Assembly: GCF_002968335.2 (NCBI RefSeq)
Contig: NZ_CP134398.1
Span: forward strand, 2,666,001 to 2,730,000
DNA: 64,000 bases
Reading direction: 5' to 3'
Source: Mycobacterium sp. ITM-2016-00316
GTDB lineage: Bacteria; Actinomycetota; Actinomycetes; Mycobacteriales; Mycobacteriaceae
The position numbers were made by a program, and so were the translations under genes. Under the pieces are notes generated by a model, which saw only the letters and a program-made list of their open reading frames with translations, did no database searches and was not told where the DNA came from. Below, piece after piece: positions 50,923 to 60,258 of the stretch (position 1 is its first letter; the number at the start of each line of letters is the position of its first letter).

Positions 50923-52527
50923 CTAAAAGGGCGGGTCGCTGTCACTTTCCGCGCGTTCGAGGGCGCGTTGGAGTTGGTTGCGTGCGCGTTCGGTGTTGAT
51001 GCGTTGGGCGCGGTCTTGGGCGCGGGTGCGTTGTCGGAGCGGCATCTTGGTGTCGCGGTCGTTGTCGTCGATGAGGGTGATCGCGCGTTTTCGGGGGATG
51101 GGTGTGTCAATGTTCCAGTGCGGGAACAAGATTGCCGCTCCGGGGGCTTTCTGGTAGCTGTGCCCGGTGGGTGCAGTCCAGTGGATGCTGCCGTCGGGTT
51201 TCGCGGTGGGCTCCCAACCACCGAAAGTCTTGACCAAATGGTGCAGACGGCACAGCGGCCCGAGGTTGCCCGGATGGGTGGCTCCCGCCGGCCACGGGGT
51301 CAGGTGGTCGAGGTCGCAGCGGTGTGCGGCCCGGTTGCAGCCGGGGAAGCTGCAGGTCATCGAGCGCATCCGGACGAACGCGGTCAGAGAGGCCGACGGC
51401 CGGTATCGGGGTTCGGCGGGTAGATCGGCGATCTCGGCGAGGGGTTTGATGGTGGCGCCGCCGGCGACGAGTTCGGCGAGCATGGCGGCCGGGATGATGT
51501 CGCCATCGAGCATCACCCCGGGGCTCGGGTTGCACGCCGCGGGTGCCTTTTCATCACCCGACGCCGCGGGGGTCTGCGGCTCGTGTTCCGGTGCAGCGGG
51601 TTCGGTCTCCTTGGTCTCAGGCGGCTCGGTCTCCGCGGGCTCGGAGTCTGGGGTGCCCGCAGCGCCGGGCCTGGTCTGCCGCGGGGTGTTCTCACTGGCG
51701 GCGGGCTCCTGGTCGGTGAGCGCGTAGATGGTGATCGCGCCGGCGCGCGGGTCCTTCCCGCTGCCCGCACAGCCGGCGTCCCCGCACAGGCACGTGAGGC
51801 GCTCCAGCGCAGGCCCCACCACACCCAGTGCAGCCAGGGCCGCGGCACGCAGCTCCCCGCGGCGGCGCGGATCATTCGAGCAGACGGTGTCGGCCAGGGC
51901 GTTGAGGCGTTGTTCCAGGATCTTTTTGTCGGTGATGCGCAGCCGTCCCCAGAACGAGGCCACACCGTTGGGGTCGTCCTTGTCGTCGAACTCGACGTAG
52001 AGGTCCTTGGCGGCCCGCCGGGAGCGCACGACGGCTTCGGGGTCGAACTTCTCCACCCACAGATCCACCGCCCCGATCAACTGCTTCTCCGAATGCGCCC
52101 CGTACTCGCCCGCTTCACCGGCAATCGCGGCGTCGATCAACCCGAGCGCGTCCTCGTCGACGACCAGATGCGTGCGCCAGGTGATCGCATCGATCACCGA
52201 CGCCGAGATGACTCCCGTGGCGAACAGGGCCGCGGTGCGGGGTAGCCGGTCACGCAACGCTTGGGCGATGCGCATCTGCTTGGACGCCGCATACGGATTG
52301 AGGTTGCAGGCCGCCGCGACCGCGGCCTGCGCCCACGCCCAGCCATCGATCACCTGATGAGCAACAGTGTCATCCTCGTCATCGCACTGGCGGGCGATCA
52401 CTTCGCCAATCAGGGCCAGCCGCTGCGCGGCGGCCATAGCCTCGGTCTGGGTCATGGTGGTGACCGCGGAGATGAGCGCCTCATCGCTCAACCCGGCGAG
52501 TGCGCCACGATCCAAACCTTCGAACAT
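50923..52527 (-). CDS. 13E12 / DUF222 family HNH endonuclease-like protein
   Basis: 534 residues. N-terminal DUF222 helical domain (about 1-260), a Pro/Glu/Thr-rich linker (about 270-335, for example SEPAETEPPETKETEPAAPE), and a C-terminal HNH-like zinc domain with MRSMTCSFPGCNRAAHRCDL followed by DHLTPWPAGATHPGNLGPLC and RLHHLVK: the CxxC, HCDLDH and N..LC..HH pattern. This is the mycobacterial 13E12 repeat family, often multicopy and located at variable sites. A LexA-type box covers the start codon, and TAGTAT ends 7 bases before the ATG, so this is an SOS-type leaderless gene. Function is unknown; nuclease activity is predicted from the HNH motif only. Confidence 0.88.
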   Translation of the reverse strand: MFEGLDRGALAGLSDEALISAVTTMTQTEAMAAAQRLALIGEVIARQCDDEDDTVAHQVIDGWAWAQAAVAAACNLNPYAASKQMRIAQALRDRLPRTAALFATGVISASVIDAITWRTHLVVDEDALGLIDAAIAGEAGEYGAHSEKQLIGAVDLWVEKFDPEAVVRSRRAAKDLYVEFDDKDDPNGVASFWGRLRITDKKILEQRLNALADTVCSNDPRRRGELRAAALAALGVVGPALERLTCLCGDAGCAGSGKDPRAGAITIYALTDQEPAASENTPRQTRPGAAGTPDSEPAETEPPETKETEPAAPEHEPQTPAASGDEKAPAACNPSPGVMLDGDIIPAAMLAELVAGGATIKPLAEIADLPAEPRYRPSASLTAFVRMRSMTCSFPGCNRAAHRCDLDHLTPWPAGATHPGNLGPLCRLHHLVKTFGGWEPTAKPDGSIHWTAPTGHSYQKAPGAAILFPHWNIDTPIPRKRAITLIDDNDRDTKMPLRQRTRAQDRAQRINTERARNQLQRALERAESDSDPPF

Positions 52528-52540
52528 GTGTTCTATACTA
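52520..52540 (-). promoter_or_regulatory. LexA (SOS) box over the 13E12 promoter and start
   Basis: On the plus strand TCGAACATGTGTTCTA (52520-52535) matches the mycobacterial LexA consensus TCGAAC-N4-GTTCGA at 11 of 12 defined positions. It overlaps the ATG of the 13E12 gene (52527-52525). The minus-strand -10 TAGTAT (52540-52535) abuts it. LexA bound here would sit on the transcription start itself. Confidence 0.78.
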
Positions 52541-52677
52541 CTCGCGACCCCGACATCGGAAAACGGAAGTTTGGCCGCGTTGACTCATCGGAAATGCGCG
52601 ACGAACGGCCGCGAAGCTCGTTGCGGGTCTGGCTGCCGCTTTTAGCGCCTCGAGGTTCGACGGTCCATACCCCCGGG

Positions 52678-53760
52678 CTAATACCGCGCGGTCCCGGCCT
52701 GGAGCGGCGGGTACTCGCCGGTCGGCGCGCCGTCGATCGTGGTGCCGGCGAACTGCAGTGCCATCCGCAGCGAGTCCTCGATGGCGGGGTGATGGGTCAT
52801 GGCGAAACGGGACACCGCATCGAGGCGGTGCAACTGATCGGCGTCCAACTCCACGTCCAGGCCGGCCAGGTTGCTCTCCAGATGGGCCAGTCGGCGGGCG
52901 CCGACGATGGGCACCACGGTGCCGGGCCGCGACCGCAGCCAGGCCAGCGCGACCGCGGCGGCCGTGGTGCCGAGCTCTTCGGCGACGGCGGCCACCGCGT
53001 CGATGACGTCGTACTCGGCGTCGCTCGGTGCGCCCACAAAGGCGGCACGCGCGGAATCGCCGACATCGCTGCCACGGCGGTACTTGCCGGACAGGAAGCC
53101 GTTGCGCAGCGGGCTCCAGGTCACCAGGGCGAGGTCCTGGTCCAGCGCCAGCGGCACTGCCTCGCCCTCGACATCGCGGGCCAGCAGCGAGTATTCGAGT
53201 TGCAGGGCGATCAGCGGGGTCCAGGATCTCAGCGCCGCCATGGTCTGGGCCTGCGCGGTGACCCAGGCCGGGATGTTGGAGAACCCGAGATAGCGGATCT
53301 TGCCGGCGCGGACCAGGTCGTCGAGGGTGCGCATGGTCTCTTCGATCGGTGTGTGCCGGTCCCAGTTGTGCAGCCAGTACAGGTCGATGTGGTCGGTCCG
53401 CAGCCGGCGCAGGCTCTGCTTGAGCTGGGTGATGATCGATCGTCGCCCGGCCCCGCCACCGTTGGGATCGCCGGGGGTCATGTTGGTGAAGAACTTGGTG
53501 GCCATGACGACACGATCGCGCCGCAGCGGGTGCCGGTGAAAGTAGTCACCGAGGATCTTCTCGGAGTGCCCGTTGGTGTAGAAGTTGGCGGTGTCGACGA
53601 AGTTCCCGCCGCGACCGAGGTAGGTGTCCAGGATGGCCTCCGCTTCGGCGACATCGCAGCCGGCGCCCCCGGGATCCTCCCCGAAGGTCATGGCTCCCAA
53701 CGCGAATGGGCTGACACGCAGCCCGGACCGACCGAGGGTGACATAGGTTTCGAGTGTCAT
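52678..53760 (-). CDS. Aldo/keto reductase
   Basis: 360 residues, (beta/alpha)8 NADPH-dependent reductase of the AKR11/12-like bacterial group. Seen: VSPFALGAMTFGEDPGGAGC, the catalytic tetrad Asp/Tyr in FVDTANFYTNGHSEKILGD, Lys in VVMATKFFTN, His in DLYWLHNWDRHTPIEETM, and C-terminal NADP-binding VPIVGARRLAHLESNL. It is divergent from an AraC regulator with direct-repeat operators between, a layout resembling YqhC-YqhD aldehyde-response pairs. Probable role: reduction of reactive aldehydes or ketones; substrate unproven. The C-terminal tail (TTIDGAPTGEYPPLQAGTARY) is extended. Confidence 0.9.
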   Translation of the reverse strand: MTLETYVTLGRSGLRVSPFALGAMTFGEDPGGAGCDVAEAEAILDTYLGRGGNFVDTANFYTNGHSEKILGDYFHRHPLRRDRVVMATKFFTNMTPGDPNGGGAGRRSIITQLKQSLRRLRTDHIDLYWLHNWDRHTPIEETMRTLDDLVRAGKIRYLGFSNIPAWVTAQAQTMAALRSWTPLIALQLEYSLLARDVEGEAVPLALDQDLALVTWSPLRNGFLSGKYRRGSDVGDSARAAFVGAPSDAEYDVIDAVAAVAEELGTTAAAVALAWLRSRPGTVVPIVGARRLAHLESNLAGLDVELDADQLHRLDAVSRFAMTHHPAIEDSLRMALQFAGTTIDGAPTGEYPPLQAGTARY

Positions 53761-53828
53761 GGGTGCTCCTTGGAAGTGTGGGATGTACTGCTCCCATGCA
53801 ACCCTGCGCGCCGCCGGCTCGGTAGACC

Positions 53829-53862
53829 GATCCTGCTCAACTCTTGCCTGATCCTGCCAACT
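53829..53862. promoter_or_regulatory. Direct-repeat operators for the AraC regulator
   Basis: GATCCTGCTCAACT (53829-53842) and GATCCTGCCAACT (53850-53862) are direct repeats 21 bases apart, two helical turns, as preferred by AraC/XylS dimers. They lie just before the AraC GTG (53879) and 70-110 bases upstream of the divergent reductase gene. Confidence 0.6.
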
Positions 53863-53878
53863 TTGACACTATCGGGCT

Positions 53879-54781
53879 GTGTCAGGCAACCCGCTGGCCG
53901 AGTTGGCCGCGCTCATCACCGCACACGCGCGGCCGGATATGACCACCGCGATCGACGGACTGTTGGTGTCCAGCGTCGCCGACACCGCGCCGGAGTACTC
54001 GCTGACCGAACCGCTGCTGGTGGTGATGGTCCAGGGCGGCAAGCGTCTGCTGCTCGGGGACCGCGTCTTCGAGTACCGCGGCGGGGAGATTCTGGTGGTC
54101 ACCGCGCAACTCCCGGTCAGCGGACACTTCATCGAGTGCTCCGCACAGGCACCGGCACTGGCGGTGGGACTGGTGTTGCGGCCGCCGGCCATCGCGGAGT
54201 TGTTGCTGCGCGGCAGCGGCGCCCGGCGCCGGCCCGGCACGCAGAGCGCCATGGCGACCGGCCGCGCCGATCCTGACCTGCTGGACGCGGTGCTGCGGCT
54301 GGTGCGGTTGCTGGACAGTCCCGCCGACGCCGTGGTCCTGGCCCCGCTGATCGAGCAGGAGATCCTGTGGCGGCTGCTGCGCGGTACGCACGCCGAGGTG
54401 GTGGCCCAGATCGGTTCGGCGGGAAGCGGTCTGGCCCACATCAACCCGACGATCCGGTGGATCAGGGAAAACTACGCGGAACCGCTGCGCATCGCCGACC
54501 TCGCCGCGATGGCCGGAATGAGTCCGTCGGCGTATCACCGGCACTTCCGCGCCGTCACTGCGATGAGCCCACTGCAGTTCCAGAAGCACATCAGGCTGCA
54601 GGAGGCCCGTGCGCTGCTGGTGGCCGAACCCGGCGATATCGCGGGTATCGGCCACCTCGTCGGGTATGACAGCCCCACCCAGTTCAGCCGGGAGTACCGC
54701 CGGATGTTCGGTGCGCCACCCGGCCGGGACGCGGCGCGCCTGAGCGCCGCCCACGGTATGACCGCGGCCCATCTTCCGTGA
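53879..54781 (+). CDS. AraC family transcriptional regulator
   Basis: 300 residues from GTG at 53879. The N-terminal AraC_N-type cupin-like sensor (AITAHARPDMTTAIDGLLVS-style start with LLVVMVQGGKRLLLGDRVFE) is followed by two HTH motifs (about 205-295): IADLAAMAGMSPSAYHRHFR and IGHLVGYDSPTQFSREYRRM. Similar regulators (YqhC type) activate neighbouring aldo-keto or alcohol dehydrogenases in response to aldehydes. Divergent from the reductase, with paired operators, so activation of that gene is the natural inference. Confidence 0.9.
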   Translation: MSGNPLAELAALITAHARPDMTTAIDGLLVSSVADTAPEYSLTEPLLVVMVQGGKRLLLGDRVFEYRGGEILVVTAQLPVSGHFIECSAQAPALAVGLVLRPPAIAELLLRGSGARRRPGTQSAMATGRADPDLLDAVLRLVRLLDSPADAVVLAPLIEQEILWRLLRGTHAEVVAQIGSAGSGLAHINPTIRWIRENYAEPLRIADLAAMAGMSPSAYHRHFRAVTAMSPLQFQKHIRLQEARALLVAEPGDIAGIGHLVGYDSPTQFSREYRRMFGAPPGRDAARLSAAHGMTAAHLP

Positions 54782-55600
<819 letters not shown>

Positions 55601-55619
55601 AAGAGATAGGGACTTTCAC

Positions 55620-56429
55620 ATGACAGGCTTTCTCGAAGGCAAACGGATCCTCGTCACGGGGATCATCACCGACAGCTCGATCGCGTTCCACATCGCCAAG
55701 CAGGCCCAGGAGGCCGGCGCCGAACTGGTGCTGACCGGTTTCGACCGGATGAAGCTGATCCAGCGCATCGCCGACCGGCTGCCCAACCCGGCGCCGCTGC
55801 TCGAGCTCGATGTGCAGAATTCCGAGCACCTCGACTCGTTGGCGGGTCGCATCACCGAGGTGATCGGTGAGGGCAACAAACTCGATGGCGTAGTGCACTC
55901 CATCGGTTTCATGCCGCAGACCGGAATGGGTGTGAACCCGTTCTTCGACGCGCCGTACGAGGATGTCGCCAAGGGCATCCACATCTCGGCGTACTCCTAC
56001 GCCTCGCTGGCCAAGGCGACCCTGCCGGTGCTCAACAGCGGCGGCAGCATCGTCGGCATGGACTTCGACCCGACCCGGGCGATGCCCGCCTACAACTGGA
56101 TGACGGTCGCCAAGAGCGCACTGGAGTCGGTGAACCGCTTTGTCGCCCGTGAGGCCGGACCGTTCGGCGTGCGCTCCAATCTCGTTGCCGCCGGACCCAT
56201 CCGGACCCTGGCCATGAGTGCCATCGTCGGTGGCGCACTGGGCGCGGAGGCCGGCGACCAGATGCGTCTGCTCGAGGAAGGCTGGGATCAGCGCGCGCCG
56301 GTCGGCTGGAACATGAAGGATCCGACCCCGGTCGCCAAGACGGTCTGTGCACTGCTGTCGGACTGGCTGCCCGCCACCACCGGCACCATCATCTACGCCG
56401 ACGGCGGCGCCCACACCCAGCTGCTATAG
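55620..56429 (+). CDS. inhA: Enoyl-ACP reductase InhA
   Basis: 269 residues, identical in length to M. tuberculosis InhA. NADH-dependent reductase of FAS-II and the target of isoniazid and ethionamide. Seen: [15 protein letters not shown] with I16 and I21, S94 in [10 protein letters not shown], and catalytic Y158 and K165 in [15 protein letters not shown]. The residues commonly changed in resistant strains (I16, I21, S94) are wild type here. Follows fabG1 closely; an AGGGA lies upstream of the ATG. Confidence 0.98.
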   Translation: MTGFLEGKRILVTGIITDSSIAFHIAKQAQEAGAELVLTGFDRMKLIQRIADRLPNPAPLLELDVQNSEHLDSLAGRITEVIGEGNKLDGVVHSIGFMPQTGMGVNPFFDAPYEDVAKGIHISAYSYASLAKATLPVLNSGGSIVGMDFDPTRAMPAYNWMTVAKSALESVNRFVAREAGPFGVRSNLVAAGPIRTLAMSAIVGGALGAEAGDQMRLLEEGWDQRAPVGWNMKDPTPVAKTVCALLSDWLPATTGTIIYADGGAHTQLL

Positions 56430-56440
56430 CGGGGTCGGCC

Positions 56441-57472
56441 GTGGAATTCGATGCCCTGCTGCTGCTCTCCTTCGGAGGGCCGGAGGGCCCCGAGCAGGTG
56501 ATGCCTTTTCTGGAGAACGTCACCCGGGGCCGGGGTATCCCGCGCGAGCGCCTCGAAGCGGTGGCCGAGCACTATCAGCACTTCGGTGGAGTCTCGCCGA
56601 TCAACGGGATCAACCGCGCGCTCATCGAACAGATCGAGGCGGTCACCGACCTGCCGGTGTACTTCGGCAACCGCAACTGGGAGCCCTACGTCGAGGACAC
56701 CGTTGCGGCCATGCGCGACAACGGTGTTCGGCGCGCCGCGGTGTTCTCCACCTCGGCCTGGGGTGGGTACTCCGGGTGTGCGCAGTACCAGGAGGACATC
56801 ACCCGAGCGCGTCTGGCGGTCGGGGAGTCCGCGCCGGAACTGGTGAAGCTGCGCCAGTATTTCGACCATCCGCTGTTCGTGGAGATGTTCGCCGACGCCA
56901 TTTCCGATGCCGCACAGACGCTTCCGGAGGACCTGCGCCCCGGGGCGCGGCTGGTGTTCACCGCGCACTCGATACCGCTGCGGGCCGCCGCGCGCTGCGG
57001 CACCGACCTCTATGAGCGTCAGGTCCGCTACGCGTCACGGTTGGTGGCCGCCGCGGCCGGCTACCAGGATTTCGACGTGGTGTGGCAGTCCCGATCCGGC
57101 CCGCCGCAGGTGCCCTGGCTGGAACCCGATGTCGGCGACCACCTCGACGTCCTCGCCGGGCAGGGCATCAAGGCCGTCATCGCGTGTCCGATCGGGTTCG
57201 TCGCCGACCATATCGAGGTGGTGTGGGATCTCGACAACGAACTCGCCGAACAGGCCGACGCTGCCGGCGTGGCACTGGCGCGGGCCAGCACGCCCAACGC
57301 CCAACGACGTTTCGCCGAACTGGTCGTCGGGCTGATCGACGAACTCCGTATGGGTGGCGAGGCCGTCAGAGTTGCCGGCGCGCAACCGGTTCCGGGTCAG
57401 GGGAGCAGCGTGAACGGCGCGTTCTGCACACCGGCCTGCGAGCCGGTCAGCGCTCCCAGGCCGAGTACATGA
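56441..57472 (+). CDS. hemH: Ferrochelatase (coproporphyrin ferrochelatase type)
   Basis: 343 residues from GTG at 56441, 11 bases after inhA. Inserts Fe(II) into coproporphyrin III in the actinobacterial heme pathway. Seen: [55 protein letters not shown] with the catalytic His, [20 protein letters not shown], and [21 protein letters not shown] cysteine pair near the C-terminus (FCTPACEP) and C-rich SGCAQYQ are where actinobacterial enzymes bind a 2Fe-2S cluster; four ligands cannot be confirmed by eye. The 3' end overlaps the convergent gene by 26 bases. Confidence 0.95.
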   Translation: MEFDALLLLSFGGPEGPEQVMPFLENVTRGRGIPRERLEAVAEHYQHFGGVSPINGINRALIEQIEAVTDLPVYFGNRNWEPYVEDTVAAMRDNGVRRAAVFSTSAWGGYSGCAQYQEDITRARLAVGESAPELVKLRQYFDHPLFVEMFADAISDAAQTLPEDLRPGARLVFTAHSIPLRAAARCGTDLYERQVRYASRLVAAAAGYQDFDVVWQSRSGPPQVPWLEPDVGDHLDVLAGQGIKAVIACPIGFVADHIEVVWDLDNELAEQADAAGVALARASTPNAQRRFAELVVGLIDELRMGGEAVRVAGAQPVPGQGSSVNGAFCTPACEPVSAPRPST

Positions 57473-58295
57473 TGGCGCTGATCGCGGCCAGCCTGGCGGT
57501 GCGCACCACCGAGGCCAACGGCCGCAGGGTGTCCGAGGCGATGCGGATCTCCGAGCTGGTCTGAAGCCCGATCGGCATCAGCCCGGAGCTGGCGGTGATG
57601 ATCGCGTCCACGTGCGCGGCGTTCTCCAGCACCCGCAACGCGCGTTCGGGGGCATGATCGGGCAGCCGGTGCAATCTGGTTGCCTCCAGCAGCTGTTCGA
57701 CCATGCCGCGCGGGTCATCGATGTCCGCGGCGCCGATGCCGGCGCTCAATGCGCCGAGTGCATCGGCGGCCGAACGCACCGCGGACCTCAGCGTGTACTC
57801 GGCGTCGCCGAGATCGCTGTGCTCGACAACGGCCGCGGTCCCGGCCGAATACACCGTCCACGCCAGCGAGACCGGGTCGGGATCGAAGTCCGGATCGTCG
57901 ACGTCCTCGTAGTCATACTCGGGGACCATGCCGACCGACCGACGCGGATCCTGGCCGACGATGATCGCCTCGCCCATGGTGATGGCGTCGCGCTGGAACT
58001 GCGTGTCCGGTGGTAGGCCGCGCACATCGCCGGGGACCGGCAACACCAGCGTCAGCGGCGGAGCGCCCTGCGGCGGGCCTGCGGCGGTCCGCATCGTCTG
58101 CAACAGCGACATCGTTCCGGAGTGAAACAGGTCCGGCCAAGGCAGGCCGGTGGAGCCCGCTGCCACCGAATCGTAGGCGGTGACGGAATGCTTTGGTGCC
58201 CATTGAGATAGCGCGTCGAGCACGTCGTCGGGCGCGGCAACGCCCGCAAGCCAGGCGTTGACCCAGACCGTCAGCGAAGCGCTCGGACACCACAT
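57447..58295 (-). CDS. Conserved protein, Rv1486c type
   Basis: 282 residues, no signal peptide or membrane helix obvious beyond a short hydrophobic C-terminal region ([12 protein letters not shown]). An acidic loop [19 protein letters not shown] lies near residue 130-150. I see no catalytic motif. It holds the position and strand of Rv1486c, between hemH and the nfeD gene, and starts 58 bases from the divergent NfeD start. A TACACT element lies 9 bases before its ATG, giving at most a very short leader. Function unknown. Confidence 0.8.
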   Translation of the reverse strand: MWCPSASLTVWVNAWLAGVAAPDDVLDALSQWAPKHSVTAYDSVAAGSTGLPWPDLFHSGTMSLLQTMRTAAGPPQGAPPLTLVLPVPGDVRGLPPDTQFQRDAITMGEAIIVGQDPRRSVGMVPEYDYEDVDDPDFDPDPVSLAWTVYSAGTAAVVEHSDLGDAEYTLRSAVRSAADALGALSAGIGAADIDDPRGMVEQLLEATRLHRLPDHAPERALRVLENAAHVDAIITASSGLMPIGLQTSSEIRIASDTLRPLASVVRTARLAAISAIMYSAWER

Positions 58296-58340
58296 AGTTC
58301 TGGGAGTGTAGTTGTCGGTCGCTCATACGGCCGGATTCGC

Positions 58341-58346
58341 TACGCT
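58341..58346 (+). promoter_or_regulatory. -10 element of the nfeD gene
   Basis: TACGCT ends 7 bases before the ATG at 58354. It defines a leaderless start for the NfeD protein and argues against the longer in-frame start at 58312. Confidence 0.6.
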
Positions 58347-58353
58347 GACACCC

Positions 58354-58785
58354 ATGCCCCCATGGATCTGGCTGGTCGCAGCGTTGGGACTGGCAGGCGC
58401 CGAGGCGCTGACCGGTGACCTCTTCCTGCTGATGCTCAGTGGTGGCGCGCTCGCGGCTGCCGGTGCGGCATTCGTTTTCGACTGGCCGATCTGGGCCGAC
58501 GGCGCGGTGTTCCTGGTCATCTCGGTGCTGTTGCTCGTCCTCGTGCGGCCGGTGCTGCGCCGGCGGATGTCATCGAGCACCGGCCTGCCGGACCCGGCCA
58601 AGGCGCTGGAGGGCAAGGGCGCGCTGGTGCTCTCGCAGGTGTCCCGGCACGACGGCCAGGTGAAGCTCGACGGCGAAGTGTGGACGGCACGCCCACTCAA
58701 CGACGACGATGTGTTCGAACCGGGCGATCAGGTCACCGTCGTGCACATCGACGGGGCCACCGCGGTGGTCTACCGCGCCATGTGA
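58354..58785 (+). CDS. NfeD-like membrane protein
   Basis: 143 residues from ATG at 58354. Short N-terminal membrane helices (PWIWLVAALGLAGAEALTG, LLMLSGGALAAAGAAFVF, DGAVFLVISVLLLVLV) and a C-terminal OB-fold domain (ALEGKGALVLSQVSRHDGQV, VWTARPLNDDDVFEPGDQV). NfeD proteins pair with SPFH proteins in membrane microdomains, and the SPFH gene follows 36 bases downstream, as in Rv1487-Rv1488. Confidence 0.92.
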   Translation: MPPWIWLVAALGLAGAEALTGDLFLLMLSGGALAAAGAAFVFDWPIWADGAVFLVISVLLLVLVRPVLRRRMSSSTGLPDPAKALEGKGALVLSQVSRHDGQVKLDGEVWTARPLNDDDVFEPGDQVTVVHIDGATAVVYRAM

Positions 58786-58821
58786 GCTACAGCAGTCGAA
58801 CTGGATCTGGAGGGAGTCGTC

Positions 58822-60057
58822 ATGGACGGTACATACGTAGGTCTCGTGCTGCTCGTGGTCTTTGTCATTTTCGCCGTGGTGGTGGTCGCCAAGTCGGTGG
58901 CGCTCATCCCGCAGGCCGAGGCGGCGGTGATCGAGCGCCTCGGCCGGTACAGCAAGACGGTGTCCGGGCAACTGACGTTGCTGCTGCCGTTCGTCGACAA
59001 GATCCGTGCCCGGGTGGATCTGCGGGAGCGGGTGGTGTCCTTCCCGCCGCAGCCGGTGATCACCGAGGACAACCTGACGGTCAATATCGACACGGTCGTC
59101 TACTTCCAGGTCACCGACCCGGCCAAGGCGGTGTACCAGATCAGCAACTACATCGTCGGCGTCGAGCAGCTGGCCACCACCACACTGCGCAATGTCGTCG
59201 GCGGGATGACCCTCGAGCAGACGCTGACGTCGCGCGATTCCATCAACGGCCAGTTGCGCGGGGTGCTCGACGAGGCGACCGGCCGGTGGGGCCTGCGGGT
59301 GGCCCGGGTCGAGCTGCGCAGCATCGACCCGCCGCCGTCGATCCAGGACTCGATGGAAAAACAGATGCGCGCCGATCGCGAGAAGCGCGCCATGATCCTG
59401 ACCGCCGAGGGCAGCCGGGAGGCGGCGATCAAGGCGGCCGAGGGACAGAAGCAGGCCCAGATCCTGTCGGCCGAAGGCGCCAAGCAGGCCGCGATCCTGG
59501 CGGCCGAGGCGGACCGGCAGTCCCGCATGCTGCGGGCCCAGGGCGAACGCGCCGCGGCCTACCTCCAGGCCCAGGGCCAGGCCAAGGCCATCGAGAAAAC
59601 CTTCGCGGCGATCAAGAACGGCCGGCCTACCCCGGAGATGCTGGCCTACCAGTACCTGCAGACGCTGCCGCTGATGGCCAAGGGCGAGGCCAACAAGGTC
59701 TGGCTGGTGCCCAGCGATTTCGGTTCGGCGCTGCAGGGTTTCACCAAGCTGCTGGGGGCGCCGGGCGAGGACGGTGTGTTCCGCTACACCCCGTCGCCGG
59801 TCGAGGACTCGCCGTCGTCCGCGGCGGACGACGCCGAAGAGGTTGCGGACTGGTTCAACACGCAAACCGATCCGGAGATCGCCCAGGCGGTGGCACGCGC
59901 CGAGGCCGAGGCGCGTAAGCCCATTGCGCCGATGGGATCGGAATCCCGGGCATCCGTCGAGGCGCCGACCCAGTCGCAGGCGTTGAACGCCCCGACGAGT
60001 CCGCCGGGAGCTCCCGGGACACCCGGCATGCCCGGTGGCACCCACCGCGCCCCGTAA
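58822..60057 (+). CDS. SPFH domain protein (QmcA/paraslipin-like)
   Basis: 411 residues with GGAGGGAG Shine-Dalgarno. One N-terminal membrane helix (GLVLLVVFVIFAVVVVAKSV), an SPFH domain (IPQAEAAVIERLGRYSKTVS; YKI-like TVNIDTVVYFQVTDPAKAVY), a long charged coiled coil rich in Ala/Glu/Gln (about 190-275, AEGAKQAAILAAEADRQSRM), and a low-complexity Pro/Ala tail ending GTPGMPGGTHRAP. Such proteins form large rings in the membrane and cooperate with NfeD partners, whose gene is upstream. Role in mycobacteria: envelope integrity, inferred. Confidence 0.93.
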   Translation: MDGTYVGLVLLVVFVIFAVVVVAKSVALIPQAEAAVIERLGRYSKTVSGQLTLLLPFVDKIRARVDLRERVVSFPPQPVITEDNLTVNIDTVVYFQVTDPAKAVYQISNYIVGVEQLATTTLRNVVGGMTLEQTLTSRDSINGQLRGVLDEATGRWGLRVARVELRSIDPPPSIQDSMEKQMRADREKRAMILTAEGSREAAIKAAEGQKQAQILSAEGAKQAAILAAEADRQSRMLRAQGERAAAYLQAQGQAKAIEKTFAAIKNGRPTPEMLAYQYLQTLPLMAKGEANKVWLVPSDFGSALQGFTKLLGAPGEDGVFRYTPSPVEDSPSSAADDAEEVADWFNTQTDPEIAQAVARAEAEARKPIAPMGSESRASVEAPTQSQALNAPTSPPGAPGTPGMPGGTHRAP

Positions 60058-60099
60058 CGCACGCACCGCGTGCGGCGATACACCACGTGATTGCGTGGT
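60058..60099 (+). terminator. Tandem hairpins after the SPFH gene
   Basis: CGCACGCACCGCGTGCG (60058-60074, perfect 7-base arms, 3-base loop) starts right at the SPFH stop. A second hairpin ACCACG, 6 bases, CGTGGT (60082-60099) follows. No U-tract is present, which is usual for mycobacterial terminators. Confidence 0.55.
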
Positions 60100-60258
60100 C
60101 GACGCCTGAGATTTTCCTGATGGATTGACGGGGTCGAACATTTTTTCCTGCCGCAAGGACTTATTGCATGTTCTAATGGCATATCGGTGATTTGCTGGCC
60201 GTGGGCAGGGTCTTTTGCCGGTGCGAAAACGAAATGGCGACGTGATGACGGGGACGCG

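Noticed and set aside
60130..60147. LexA-like half site TCGAAC before the exported protein gene
   Set aside because: Only the left half is present; the right half is replaced by a T-tract.
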